Made by a program: the position numbers and the translations under genes. A stretch of DNA of 64,000 bases from contig PUQB01000040.1 in NCBI GenBank assembly GCA_003024785.1, positions 516,880-580,879 on the forward strand. Direction: 5' to 3'. A model generated the notes under the pieces. It was given only the letters and a program-made list of their open reading frames with translations, was not told the DNA's origin and did no database searches. This DNA comes from Selaginella tamariscina. Lineage: Eukaryota; Streptophyta; Lycopodiopsida; Selaginellales; Selaginellaceae. The stretch's first letter is position 1. Each line of letters begins with the position of its first letter. Of the stretch, positions 1 through 15,158 are shown piece after piece.

Positions 1-2700
<2,700 letters not shown>

Positions 2701-3452
2701 AACCCTAAATGCATTTGAAAATATTAAGTTCTATTCACACACACACACACACACACACGCACATATTAATTTTCAGTATACTATATTTTGCTCGCTCATA
2801 ATTCATTAATGTTTAAAAATATTAATCAAATATTAAAATTTTAGTTTTCTTAATATAATATAATTAATTAATTTGATTTCTTAAAATTTTATATACATTT
2901 TGAGAATATCCACCAAAATTAATTTTTATTTATTTTATTATTTAATAAAAAATTATTATATAAAGAAAGAAAAATAAGTAAATTTATTATAATTTGTATT
3001 TAGCTTTAAACAAAATCATTTAAACATATATTGTAGTTAAAGTTAAATATTTATTTATTGCTAATATTTGTTATAATGTACTAAATATTTTAATTTTATA
3101 TTCTATTGCAATAATAAAATATACAAAACTTTAGAGAATAAATAATTAAATATGAAAGATATAAGGAATAGATTATAGTTAAATTAAATATTTATTTATT
3201 CCTAATACTTATTATAATGTACTAAATATACATTATACTGCAATATATAGTGCTTTAAAATTAAATACCATGAACCGTACACGCGTACAAACACACTATA
3301 TATAAGTGTTTGTGGATCTTCATATTCCTGAAGTGCGTGCGTGCGTGCGTGCGTGCGTGTCTGTGTGTGAAGCATGAATGTAATATAAGAAGTTAATAAT
3401 CTATTAACTTTTCTGTAATAGCAAAATATATATCGTAACCTATATTGCATTT
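2701..3452. other. Intergenic, IleRS promoter side / SURNod19 3' side
   Basis: AT-rich DNA between two minus-strand genes, with a CA run at about 2738-2758 and a CGTG run near 3336-3358. A segment around 3000-3075 recurs in diverged form at 3170-3235 (TTAAATATTTATTTATT followed by ATTATAATGTACTAAATAT). No gene seen; it must hold the IleRS promoter, but no element could be picked out. Confidence 0.6.
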
Positions 3453-3646
3453 TCATGCTGCTGGAGCAAGCACTTCATATCCTTGGGAATCTCTCTTCGA
3501 ATAATAGAATATCCCTAAAACCCCACATAGTACGGCTGCCACAGCAACAGAAACGACCACGTTCATGTTCACCGCATCACCTTCAATTACCTGTATTCAA
3601 ACACATCAGGTGTGTATATGCACGCATGGGTCTGTGTGTGTGCAGC

Positions 3647-3698
<52 letters not shown>

Positions 3699-5143
3699 TC
3701 ATTCAAGTACGTATACTCAACCACATAAGGTGTGGGGTATGTGTGTGTACAGCTCTCTCTCTCTCTCTCACACACACACACCCCACACACACACACACGT
3801 CTATGTGCGTTATACCTCAAGGCCAGTAATTGAGGAGGTCTCATCCTCATCAGCAACTATGAGATAAAAGAGTGCCATCACACCGGTATGTTCCTTAACC
3901 GAGTTGTAATACGAGGTTAACTGAAGCTTTTCTCCATTAGCGATCTTAACAGTGCCAAGCTTAGGATAACACGAACTCATCCCAACAACATATCCGGCTT
4001 CATCCCCAGCAGTGTCCCCAGTTCCATACGATGGTACCGATGAACATAGATGACGCCCGTCCTAGAGAGTATATGTGTATACACCTAAGTACACAAACAC
4101 ACACACACACGTTGGTACCTCTCCGTGCATTATCATCCCTCTAGCTCCACCGTGCTGATGAGCAACACCATATATGATATTACCACCCTTGGGTATGACC
4201 AGTGTGTTCTTCATAACATGAGTACAATCCCCATTATTACATGGAGGGACATCGTATTCTACCTGTATTATACACACTGTTATATATACGTCATGTCCGT
4301 ATACACATATACCTTGCAACCGATCTTAGAGTTCGACGGGTCGCGTTCGTGTGTATCGGTTATGTCTAAGATATACGCACGAACAGGTAAAACGCACTCA
4401 TCCCATTCAACCCACTCAATAGTGTATTGCACGTAGAGTGTTCTCCTCGGTCCTTCATATCCATCTTTTACATTACACCTGGTACCCTCGTAACAGCACC
4501 TTAAACCACCCTTGTACCCTTCTGGTAAAGGTTTCCCTGAACGATCCTTAGTCACATTGTATAAGTTACATCTGCACTCCAAACAGCCCTGTAAAACACG
4601 TTATATTACACACACACATATACATGTGTATGCATATGCGTACCTGAGGATCAGGAGCTCCTCTTGTATCAATAGCATGCACGTTGAGAATCCATTCCTC
4701 GTCGTATCCGGGGGAATACGCATAGGATCTCCGACTTGTATGGCGTACGGGGCAGGTATGGAGTAGCTAGTGTGCCTGGTCTCTGAACCCAGCCCCCAGT
4801 ACTGTGGCAACACGTGTTTCTGGCAGATTCCGTCATTCCCGGCTATGAGCACGGATCCGTTTGTTCGGACACGGAGGAAGTCGGAGAAGTCCTTGCTCTC
4901 CTCAGATTTCACGTAGCTGGAAAACGACCCAGTGATGGAGGTAAACCTCGCTCAATGGAACAGGGTTTCCCTGTTCGTCCACAACCTAACCAAAGAGATT
5001 GTTAGATTATATACTACACACATAATATACATGTTTATATCATATACACGCACATATATCATATTAGAGAGTAATTAACTCAGCATCCTGTGTAGGGTAT
5101 AGCTACAGAGAAACACAAATAAGGCAAGTACGCACACACCTAC

Positions 5144-5207
<64 letters not shown>

Positions 5208-5479
5208 TGTTTTAATACATACAAATCATATTAGTCAACATATCCTGTGTATGTATTGTGTATAGCTACAGAGAAACACCAATCACGCAGCACGCACCGC
5301 ACACAATTATTAAGTGATTATCTGATATTTACATGTTAAAGAGTTACTGCAGTATTCTCTCTCTCTCTCTTCTCTCTCTTCTCTCTCTCTCTCTCACCAC
5401 ACACACACACACACACAACACACACACAACACACACACACATAAAAATCGAATGACTTGTTAACAATACTTGTAAATTA

Positions 5480-5517
<38 letters not shown>

Positions 5518-6012
5518 CTTAAACAGATAAAATTCGAATGACTTGTTAAATTTTGCTGTACTCTCTCTCTCTCTCTCTCACACACAACACACACACACAC
5601 ATCAAAATCGAATGACTTGCTAAATTATTGCAGTACTCTCCCTCTCTCTCTCGCTCTCCTCTCTCTCACACACACTCTCCCTCTCTCTCTCTCACACACA
5701 CACATAGCTAAGCAGATAAACTAATACTTATTTATTCTCTCTCACGCGCACGCACGCACGCACCCACGCACACGAGCGCACCTCTCCTCGGAAATCCCGG
5801 ACTCCGAGATGCCCCTTTGGGAATTCCATAGTGTAGTACCTGTCCTGAACCTCTCCAGGCAGGAGGGAGAAGGCGGGACCTGAAAGTCTGTGGAGTCTGC
5901 TCGATCTCGGACATGCCCGAGAACTAATTGCTGCACTGATCGATAACTCGAGTAGCAAAACTAGTGCGAAGAGGAGACGGTGAATCGTCTTGTTCCAGCC
6001 ATGGCTATGCAA
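3453..6012 (-). CDS. SURNod19-family secreted/membrane protein (six exons, frame slips)
   Basis: Stress up-regulated Nod19 family; molecular function not established. Exons (gene order): 5782-6012, 4644-4985, 4313-4588, 4119-4262, 3816-4061, 3453-3590 with TGA at 3453-3455. Family landmarks in order: a hydrophobic signal segment (LLFALVLLLELSISAA), YYTMEFPKGHLGVRDF, VYLHHWV, QYWGLGSETR, WILNVHAIDTRG, CRCNLYNVTKD, YKGGLRCCY, WVEWDE, YGVAHQH, AGYVVGMSSCYP, EHTGVMALFYL, then a C-terminal membrane helix followed by Lys-Arg. Exons 3-6 are clean and in phase. Three oddities: no in-frame ATG precedes the signal segment (the ATG at 6002 is one base out of frame); in exon 2 an apparently extra T in a T4 run just after HHWVV (near 4921-4924); and a missing C in a C5 run (near 4708-4714). 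Either assembly errors or early decay. Confidence 0.85.
3591..3815 (-). repeat. Intron 5 of the SURNod19 gene: duplicated CT/CA block
   Basis: Two head-to-tail diverged copies of a block of about 115 bp. Each has a CACATMAGGTGTG-like segment, then a (CT)n run, then a (CA)n run (about 3600-3695 and 3715-3798). Confidence 0.75.
5148..5710. repeat. Microsatellite-packed intron 1 of the SURNod19 gene
   Basis: Intron 1 (4986-5781) holds five or more repeats of a module made of (CT)n, (CA)n and a spacer resembling AATCGAATGACTTGYTAA (seen near 5448, 5530 and 5607), plus a palindromic (CT)(TA)(GA) block at 5143-5207. A local minisatellite with microsatellite cores. Confidence 0.8.
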
Positions 6013-7077
6013 CCGAATGCTATGAATGTTCTTGTTAAGATAGACAAGAAACTTGCATCTGACACGTGTTTAAGACAAATTGGCAGAAGTTTCTTTCTGA
6101 ATGTACCAAGAACCTTCTCTTTTCTGGATTATACGACAATATATAATTTTATTATATAAATAATATTAATTCCATGTATTGACATTTGTTAATATATATA
6201 TCTCACAAACAGACAAGCCGGCTAGACGTGTGGGGGTTTGGGGTGACTATTTTGCGCGCTCGCCATATGTGCGCTGTCAATCCATACCACAACCGTACTA
6301 AAGATATAGAGAATATTCTACTAACTGAATCTTTGTCCAAGGACTGTGATCTTAATCCAAAAATTTACATTCTGTGGATGACTCTGTGTGTCCTCAACAC
6401 CAATGGACTATTTGGGAGGGTATCTTTAGGATAAACAATGGAAAGTGATTATAAAGGACATTAAATAATACATTTAAATGGAACATTAATGACTGTTGAT
6501 TGAGCTTATTCTTTTATGAGAACATATGGAAAAAGCAATTGAATAATCGTGTAAATAACAATGTAAAAATTATTTTATAATCGATATTTACACATGCATT
6601 AATGAAAAAAATACATTAGATTTGTACATTTGCACAAAGAATACGTTAGGAATTTATAAAAAAAAGTAGTAACATAAAACACTAGTCTTTGTCTTTTGGT
6701 TTTAGTTATTTGAAGAACTTCAGGTGACTAGTTTGTTAATTGTGTTTTTTAAAGTTATTCATTAGATGTACCACATATTATTATTTGTTTTCTTTAATAT
6801 ATATGGCCATTGGTTGAACAAGGTGTTTATGAGATCCTTAACATTAAGGTTTATTTTAGAATTTAACTGTTGAATGAACTACATGGGTTTAAAATTTAAG
6901 GTGGTTATGAAACGAGGCCAAGTAAGTTTAAAATTTATGATGGCTATTAAAATTTTAGTACCAAAGATTTTTTTAAATATAACATTTTCAAAAATTTTAA
7001 AAAGAGAGTTTAATATTTAATGTCAGATGGCCACATGGGCTTAGGATTTAAGTAGTCCATAAGCCACGTGGGTTTAG
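6013..7077. other. Intergenic, upstream of the SURNod19 gene
   Basis: AT-rich and without a convincing gene. A possible minus-strand TATA-like stretch lies near 6145-6165, but nothing distinguishes it from the surrounding AT-rich DNA. From about 6830 the sequence resembles the decayed repeats at 14.7-15.4 kb (short blocks such as GGTTAACATTTAGGAT). Confidence 0.5.
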
Positions 7078-7675
7078 TGTTGGAGTGTGCAAAGTGAGCA
7101 CACCACACATCAATAAAGGATGACTAAAGACAAAACCAAGTATGTGCTTAGAAATGGGTTGGTATCAATGTATGCATGTATTAATGTAAAAGGTCTTAAG
7201 TTTGATTCTTAACATTGTTCATTATAAAAGAGTGTTTTATTTGAGAGAGGTTGAGGGACACATTTCATAACATAGAGTTTTATTTTCAGAGAGGTTAGGG
7301 ACACATTTCATGCATAGTATTAGAGTAATGAGAAGTTGAGGGAACACATTCATAACATGGTATCAGGCAATATCATTTTATAACATGGTATCAAAACAAT
7401 AGAGGTTGAGTGTGTCCCCTTGAGAGTCTCATTTCATAACATAGTTATCAAAACAATGAGAAGTTGAGGAGACACATTTCATAATATAATATCAGAACAA
7501 TGAGAGGTTGAGGAGACACATTCCATAATATGATATTAGAGCAAAAAGAGGTTGAGTGGTGTGACTCCTTGAGAGTCTCATTTTCTAATATGGTATCAAA
7601 ATAATTTTTCATTAATTTTCTAACATGGTATTAAAGCAATGAGGCGTTAAGGGGACACATTTCATAACATGGTAT
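7078..7675 (+). repeat. Start of the LTR/primer-site satellite (left arm)
   Basis: Opens with TGTTGGAGTGTGC at 7078, an LTR-like start that recurs at 14506. A worn tRNA-like stretch follows (about 7155-7222, box-B-like TTTGATTCT), then repeats of roughly 50-100 bp. Each repeat carries a variant of AACATGGTATCAAAGCAATGAG and usually GTGTCCCCTTGAGAGTCTCATT. The core TGGTATCARAGC is the primer-binding sequence matching initiator-Met tRNA, and it follows ACA as it would at an LTR end. The array is cut at 7675 by a gypsy insertion and resumes at 13496. Confidence 0.8.
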
Positions 7676-8088
7676 TGTCAAATCACGATCCAAGAGTAAG
7701 AAGGCCTGACTCAAGAGTAGGATAAGGACTAAAAATAAGACAAGAGTAAGATAAGAACTAAGAACAAAATGAGAACAAGAAGCAAGGAGCAAGACAAGAA
7801 CAATACAAAAATGATCGTAAAAAGACTGGTGTTAATAGTAACTGATGTACAACAATTAGGTTAGAGTTTTTATGCTCACAACTCCAAGAGTTACTCTAGG
7901 CATGAGCAAAAAATATACTCCAAGAGTTAATCTAGTCATTAGCTAAAAATGGTGTCCCTTATCTTGTAGGTATATCCTGTAAGCATATCATGTATCCCAT
8001 ATCTTGTATCTTGTATCGGGTCCTGTAGGCATATCCTGTATCTCGTATCCCATATCATGTATCATATATCCTGTATCGAGTCATGATA
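7676..8088 (-). repeat. Element 1 LTR (left, 3' LTR)
   Basis: Starts TGTCAAATCACGATCC and matches 13016-13490 along its length with many changes. Contains a short-period repeat built on CATATCCTGTATC (about 7960-8080). Confidence 0.85.
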
Positions 8089-11000
8089 GCACCTCCTTCC
8101 TAAGGACAAGTTCTACGAGTCTTGGGACCTAATTTAGTAGGATAACGTCAATAAAAAGTAGCAACTTTGGAAGAAGCATGGAATAAATTGGATGTAGGTT
8201 CCCAAGTGCGATCGGTAAATAAATAACCTTTCTAATCCACTAAATATTGAAGTTGGCGGCAATGAAGACGAGAATCAAGGATGGCTGCAACTTCATACTC
8301 AGGTTCATCGTCAATTATCACAGGAGGGGAGAAGAAGAAGCACGACTGTGAAGAGAAGAAGGATGATACGATTCTAAGAAAGAGGTGTGAAACACAGGAT
8401 GAAGTTTCATAGTACATAGTAGTTCTAGTCAGAAAGTTACAGGATTGACCTCAGTCGCAATCCTGTAAGGGCCCATTCGTTGAAAATCCAACTTAGAATA
8501 AGGCATGTTGGTGCGAATATGCCGACAAAGAAGCCACACGAGATCACCAATCTTGTATGTAGGTGCCGACTGACGATAAGCTTAGCATGACGCTTGTACC
8601 ATTCCTGTGCCTGCTGAAGATGAATTTGGAAATCATCCTATACCTGACGAAGATGCTGGAGACGATTCTGTATTGCATGAGCGGAAGAAGGAGAAGCATG
8701 AGGAGCAAAGTCAAAACGTGGATGGTAGCCTGTAAGAGCGAAGGCCTATAATACATGAACGGAGTTATTGTAAGTAAATTCCGCCATAGGAAGAAGGTCC
8801 AACTAGTTGTCATGTTGGTAACTGATGAAGCAACAAAGATACTACTCCAAGGACTGAATTGTGCGTTTTGACTGCCCATCAGTTTGCGGATGATATCCTA
8901 AAAAAGATCCGCTTTAACTTGTAGACTCCAAAGAAGCTTTCGCCAAAATTTGGACATGAATTGTGGGCCTTGATCAGAAAAAATGCTCTCAAGAAGACCA
9001 TAATGTCGGAATACTTCATGGATCACCAACTCAGCTTGTCTGGCCTATAACCATCTTATTACATGGTAGGAAATGAGCCTATTTGGTGAAACGGTCAACC
9101 ACCATAAGAACTGCATCAAATTCATGAGAAGGAGGAAATCTGTGAGAAAATTTATAAAAATGGACCTCAAAGGAGCAAAGGAAACATGAAGAGGATGAAG
9201 AAGACTAGAGGGTGCGTGACAAGCATCTTCGACTTGTTGCAAATGTCACAATCCGTATAAACTTTTTCACAAAACCTCGCAACCCAGGCCACCAATAGTT
9301 GCGAGTCACCAACTCAAGTACCTTAGCCACACCAAAATGTCTTATAGTCGGGGTATCATAACAATCCTGTACCACATGAGTCCTGCAAACACCAATAGGA
9401 ATGTACAGGAGACCTTCCCAGTATAGGAGTTCGTTTATTATGGCAAAAACCTGTAGTTTGTACGGGAACTGGAGGAAGAGGAGCTTGCGATGTCAGGACT
9501 AATGTGTGAGAATACATTCTTTGTCAAGCTGTCTGTAGCCAATTGCAAATGGATGTCCGTAAAAGTGTTGAATCTATTGGAGCCTGATGAACCTGTAGTG
9601 CCGCAAGCCGAAATTGATCAGGACTCAACAACACTTGCTTTTGACAGTCATATGCAGGATTGCCAGAGGTTGGTACAAGGTAAGAGCGCCTAAACAATGC
9701 ATTTGTTTTGCCATTCTGAAAACCATGCCTGTAGACGATGACAAAATCAAAATGTGATAGAAATTTCGCCCACCTAGCCTGTCGCCGACTAAGAACTCGA
9801 GCCGTTTAAAAAAAAACTCCAGGTTTTTGTGATCCATAAGAACTTGTACAGGATGCATAACACCTTCCAGGAAGTGCGCCACTCCTCGAACGAATCCACA
9901 ATGGATCTCTACCAAAAGGAACTTACGAGAGTGAAAAGTTACAGATGGAGTAACTTGTCTTCTCCAACTTGTGATAGGATAGAACCTACTGCAAAGTCTG
10001 AAGCATCTGCTTCAACAAAGAAGGGACAAGAAGGATCAGGATGTGCTAAAATTGGAGCTGTCGTGAAGGCATCCTTGAGTGTTGTGAATGCATGTTTGCC
10101 TTGTCGGACCAAGAGAAATCCCCTGTGCACTTGGTGAGTTCCGTGAGTGGAAGTACACGCTTGGAGAAGTCCTGTATGAATACCTGTAGAAGTTTGCAAA
10201 GCCAAGGAAACATTGTACGTCTCACAGACTTGGGCCTCTCCCACTCCATGATAGTCTTCACCTTGTGCATGTCCATGGAAACGCCAACAGGAGAGACGAT
10301 GTAGCCCAAGAACTCCACAGTATCCTGTCAAAAAAACACTTCTCCAACTTTGCATACAGGCCATGTGCGAAGCTTCTGTAAACTAGTCATACATGCTTGT
10401 CATGTGCCACCTGGTCCTTGGAGAAAATCAAAATGTCATCGAGGTAGATCACCACAAACTGGTTCAAGAAGTCACGAAAGATGTCGTTCACCATGTGTTG
10501 GAACATGGCTGGGGCATTTGTAAGTCCGAAAGGCATCACCTTGTACTCAAAATGTCCATACCTTGTACAAAAGCAATCTTTCACTCATCGCCTGGACGAA
10601 TACGTACAAGATTGTAAACCCCTCGTAAGTCAATCTTTGTGAACACCTTTGCTACTTGTAGCCGATCAAGAAGTTCAGGATCAATGGCAATAGGTACTGG
10701 TTCTGGATGGTGACTTAATTCAAACACCTGTAATCCACAACCAAATGCAAACTCTATCTTTCTTCTTGACAAAGAAGATAGGTGCTCATGCAGGGGACTT
10801 TGAGTGAGGAATGAAGCTGGATGCCAAGTTATTCTTGATGTATTGGCGAAGAACCTCCAATTCGGTAAGTGACAGTGCATAAATCGGTCCGAACGGTGGA
10901 GTCTTCCCTTCTGCAAAATCAATAAGACAGTTGTAGGACATGTGAATAGGAAGAATTATAACCTTGTACTTATCAAAAACATCCTAGAAAGAGTGATACT

Positions 11001-13015
11001 TGGATGGTAAAAAAGAATAAGAGGAGAAAGGGATTGAAAAACAGGAGAGTCAAATACAGGAGAGGTAGCAGAGGATGTAGGAGCTACTTGAAAAGCAAAG
11101 AGATGAAAAGGAGCAGGATCAGTGGCAAGTTCATGCATAGTAGTGGTAAGAACTCGGAGAGGAGAAGGAGGGAGCTGTGAATGAAGGGATGGAACAGAAG
11201 CAGAGTAATGAAAAGAAAAAAGGTAAAAAACCTGTGCAGATGTTAACGAATGTACAGGATTGAAAGAATCTTGTACAAAGTCTATAAATGCACAGGAGTG
11301 AGGAGAGTCTGCGAATGTGCTGACGAACTAACAGGAGTGAATCCTATTGAAGAGGAACCTTCGACACTGATACATGATTGGAAGACCTTGTACAGGAATA
11401 TATGAACTTATATGAGTGGAGAGAGCTACGAATGTGTTGATGAACTGACATAAGGTGAATCCTGTCGAGAGGAATTTCAATATTGATACAGGAACAAGCA
11501 CGGTCAATCTTGTAGCTGTACTGCCTCAGACACTAAGCTCATATCCTGCACGCATGAAGTACAAGATTATCTTGGCTGTCGGAGAGGAAACGTGAGCGTC
11601 CTAGACCTCCAGTCAATCTAAGATTTGCAACCACGAACTATGGCATGCCCAAAACAATGGGAGTTGTCCGAGTCTTGATCAAGTTGAAGGAAATCGAGTA
11701 GTTGAATGCACCATGAGTGCAAGAGAGAGGTGTGGTAGCATGGGTAACTGCACCAAAAGCAATCAGACAACCATATGTAACCTTATAGGAACTGCACGTT
11801 TCAACTTCACCATCGAATGCCATGCTGAGTTGCAAAAGTGTTATTCATGAAGCATGCATTTGCCCACCAGTGTCTAATAGGGTAAACTCCTTGAGCTCTT
11901 GCATTTAGGTGAATGTGTACAGGAAACTTGAGTGAGGATGGTGATGAGCAGCATCAATGGAGCCTGCACCTACGTCCAACTTCGTGGCTCCTAGACGAAG
12001 TGGACATTGAACTTTAGCTTCAACTTCACGCGTCTTGAACTTCCTGGCTTTACAGAACATTCGCCACCTTGTGTCCTTGTTTCACCACAATACAAGCATA
12101 AGTTTTCACCACGACGACGTTACTTCTCAGCAGTTGAAAGTGGGCCACGCTTGATTTGTCAACCTCCATAGGAACTACTCCAGAAGGTGTCATAGGAACA
12201 TAGCTACAGGATTGGCTTGGCAGAACTGTTGACGGATTTTTCCTGACGGCGCTCGAACAAACGGTTGTGCAGCGAACGGCCTGTTGCATGATCTCTAACG
12301 TTTGGCATCCGGTAACGTAAGGAGAAGGTCCTTCACGTCATCCCTCAACCCAAAACGGAAGTGTTCGATCAATGCAGTCTCGTCCCATGGAATGTTCGTG
12401 CAATTGCTGAAATTCGGATGCATAAACGGAACTGGTCAGATCCTTGTGTGAGCTTCCGTAACTTTGTGCATGCAAATGGTACTTATCGGATCTCCAAACA
12501 GGCTTCAAAGGCAGCCACGAATCCTTCAAAGTCTTTCATCAATGGGTCGTCACGCTCCAGCAAAGGGGCAACCCAAGCCCGTGGGAGATAACTAGTAAGG
12601 ACCAAAAGGCCAACCTTTTGTGTATCAATCGTCGGTACGGCGGGTGGTTGCATGCGAATCAAAATCCTGATTTGATGCAGAAAACTTAGAAATTGGTGCG
12701 ATTGCCACTGAACTTCTCTGGCATGCTAAATTTTGGTTCTGAAGAAGAGTTCAATGGAAAGGAATCACGGATGCTTGAGCTTGCATAATAGCCTTGAAGG
12801 ATGCATCAGCAGCTGCATGCGCCGCATTGGTCGAACCTTACAGATTTATGACCACTTGGCGCACAGTGGCCAACTCATGAAGCAACATTTTGGTGCTCGC
12901 ATTGAAATTGCTTAAAATCTACCATGATCCATGAAAGAAAAAAAAATGAGAAAAACAAGGGAGAAGAACTAAGAAAAAAAAAAGCAATTGGAAATTGAAG
13001 AGCTATTACTTAAAT

Positions 13016-13490
13016 TGTCAAGTCACAATCCAAGAGCAAGGAGGCTTGACTTAGGAGCATGACAAGGACTAGAAATAAGACAAGAGTAGGGCAGGAACTA
13101 AGAACCCAGCCACGATCCAAGAGCAAGGAGGCTTGACTCAGGAGTAGGACAAGGACTAGGAACAAGACAAGAACATGACAAGAACTAGGAACAAGACGAT
13201 AACAAGAAAGCAAGGAGCAAGACAAGAACAAGAAGAATGATCATAAAAGACTGGTGTTGATAATAACTGATTGTAAAACAATTAGGTCGGAGCTTTTATG
13301 CTCACAACTCCAAGAGCTAATCTAGGCATGAGTTAAAAATATGCTCCAAGAGCTAATTTAGTCATGAGCTAAAAATGGTGTCCCTTATCCTGTAGGTATA
13401 TTTTGTAGGCATATCCTGTATCCATTGGGTCATGTAGGCATATTCTATATCCTGTATCATGTATCCTGTATCTTGTATCGGGTCGTGACA
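13016..13490 (-). repeat. Element 1 LTR (right, 5' LTR)
   Basis: Starts TGTCAAGTCACAATCC and ends GTCGTGACA. It is longer than the left copy, mainly through repetition of the AGCAAGGAGGCTTGACT block. The TSD GGTAT follows at 13491. Confidence 0.87.
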
Positions 13491-13495
13491 GGTAT

Positions 13496-14505
13496 CAAAG
13501 CAATAAGAGGTTGAGTGGTGTGTCCCCTTTAAGGGTCTCATTTTTTAACATGATATCAAAACAATCTTTCATTAATTTTTTAACATGGTATCAAAGTAAT
13601 GAGAAATTAATAATTGGTTGGACGTTAAGTGGTGTGCCCCCTTGACAGTCTCATTTTTTAATATGATATCAAAGCAATGTCTTATTCATTTTTCTAACAT
13701 TGTATCCAAGCAATGAGAGATTGATTGTTGGTTGAAGGTTGAATAGTGTGTCCCCTTAAGAATCTCATAATCTTTCATTCATTTTTAACATGGTTGTGTT
13801 GGTTGGAGACTGAGTGAAGTGTCCCCTTAAGAGTCTTATTTTTATATTAAAACATTCTCTCATTAATTTTCTAACATGATATCAGAGCAATGAGAAATTA
13901 ATAATTGGTTGGAGGCTGAGTGGTGTGTCTCCTTGAGAGTTTCATTTTTTAGCATGGTATTAAAGTAATCTCTTATTCATTTTTAATATTGTATTAAAGC
14001 AATGAGAGATTAATTGTTGGTTGAAGGCTGAGTGGTGTGTCCCCTTGTGAATTTTATTTTTAACATGGTATTAAAGCATTTTTAACATGGTATCAGATCA
14101 ATTTTGCATTTATTTTTTAACATGGCATCAAAGCAATGAGAGATTAATTGTTGATTGGAGGCTAAATGATGTGTCCCCTTGAGAGTTTCATTTTTTATCA
14201 TGGTTGATTGAGACTGAGTGGTGTGTTTCTTTGAGAGTTTTATATTTTAACATGGTATCAGAGCAGGTATCAGAGCAATCTCTCATTTATTTTTTAACAT
14301 GGTATTAGAGCAATGAGATTGATTGTTGGTTATAGTGTGTCCTCTTGAGAATTTTATTTTTTAACATGGTATTAGAACAATGAGATATTAATTATTGGTT
14401 GGAGGATAAGTGAAGCAATCTCTGATTCATTTTTTAACATGGTATTAGAGCAATGAAAGATTAATTGCTAGTTGAAGGATAAGTGATGTGTCCCTTTGAG
14501 AAGAG
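13496..14505 (+). repeat. LTR/primer-site satellite (right arm)
   Basis: Continuation of the array split by element 1. Units of about 95-180 bp usually hold two TGGTATCARAGC-type motifs, one followed by AATGAGAGATTAATTGTTGG and GTGTGTCCCCTTGAGAG, the other by AATCTTTCATTAATTTT. Counting both arms, more than 20 primer-site motifs are present; one spot (about 14250-14280) has two side by side. Units differ substantially from each other, so the array is old. Confidence 0.82.
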
Positions 14506-14690
14506 TGTTGGAATGTGCAAGTGGACACATCATACACTAGATAAGGATGACAAGAGATATGACCAAGTATGTGTTTATATATGGGTTGGTAGCATAATGC
14601 CAAAGCATTTAGCATATTAGTGTAGGAAGTTTTGGGTTTGATCCATAGCCTATTCATTACAATTAGAGAATTTTATTTTATGAGTAATGT
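14506..14690 (+). repeat. LTR-like copy with an internal tRNA-like head
   Basis: Begins TGTTGGAATGTGCAAGTGGACAC, the same start as at 7078. At 14583-14652 it holds GGGTTGGTAGC...GGGTTTGATCC, a tRNA-like A-box/B-box arrangement. Together with 7078 and the array between them, this looks like a short LTR element (TRIM-like) whose LTR carries a tRNA-related segment. Confidence 0.65.
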
Positions 14691-15158
14691 AAGAAGGCTT
14701 GGGCTTGATCGATAGCCTGTTCATTACAATTAGAGATTTTATTTTATAAACTATTGTAATTTCATTTGATGAGGTTAACATTTAACATTTAAGATGGATG
14801 GAGAATTTTATTTTATAAATGATTGTAATTTCATAAAATATTTAAGATGGCCGTAGAATTTTATTTTATAAATGATTGTAATTTCATATTATGAGATTAA
14901 CATTTAATATTTGAGATAGCCATTCAATAAGGTGTTTATTATATCCTTGATAGGGTGTTTATAAGGTTAACATTTATGATCATTTTATGAGGTTAACATT
15001 TAGGATTTAGAATTGAAATTCTCTAACATTTAGTATTTAGGATGACGAGGTTTATTTTAGAAAAACCTGAAATTTTTTAGAAGAAATGAGGATTCTCAAC
15101 CTCGTCCTCGACACCAAGGAGTGTGACTAGAGACATGACCAAGTATGTGTCCTTATAT
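14691..15158. repeat. Decayed AT-rich repeats
   Basis: Short blocks (ATTTTATTTTATAAATGATTG, GAGGTTAACATTTA) repeated several times with changes. No gene seen. The same blocks occur near 6.83-7.02 kb on the far side of the satellite. Confidence 0.6.

Larger units (their letters stand above)
7676..13490 (-). mobile_element. Ty3/gypsy chromovirus fossil (element 1)
   Basis: Old LTR retroelement in minus orientation. LTRs at 7676-8088 and 13016-13490 are flanked by a 5-bp target duplication GGTAT (7671-7675 and 13491-13495) taken from the satellite it hit. A polypurine tract (GGAAGGAGGTG on the minus strand) adjoins the left LTR. Recognisable parts from right to left: gag-like remains (12.0-12.9 kb), a protease-like region, reverse transcriptase with [11 protein letters not shown] (about 10.39-10.92 kb), RNase H (about 9.95-10.3 kb), integrase remains, and a chromodomain-like end ([11 protein letters not shown], about 8.23-8.31 kb) close to element 3. 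Heavily decayed, with many breaks. LTR divergence and loss of frames make it the oldest of the three delimited elements. Confidence 0.88.

Noticed and set aside
6186-6434. Small open frame upstream of the SURNod19 gene
   Set aside because: AT-rich sequence, no recognisable motif and no splice or start context; probably chance.
7200-14500. CRISPR-like array of repeats and spacers
   Set aside because: The repeats are degenerate with variable spacing, the genome is a plant's, and the conserved core is a retroelement primer site.
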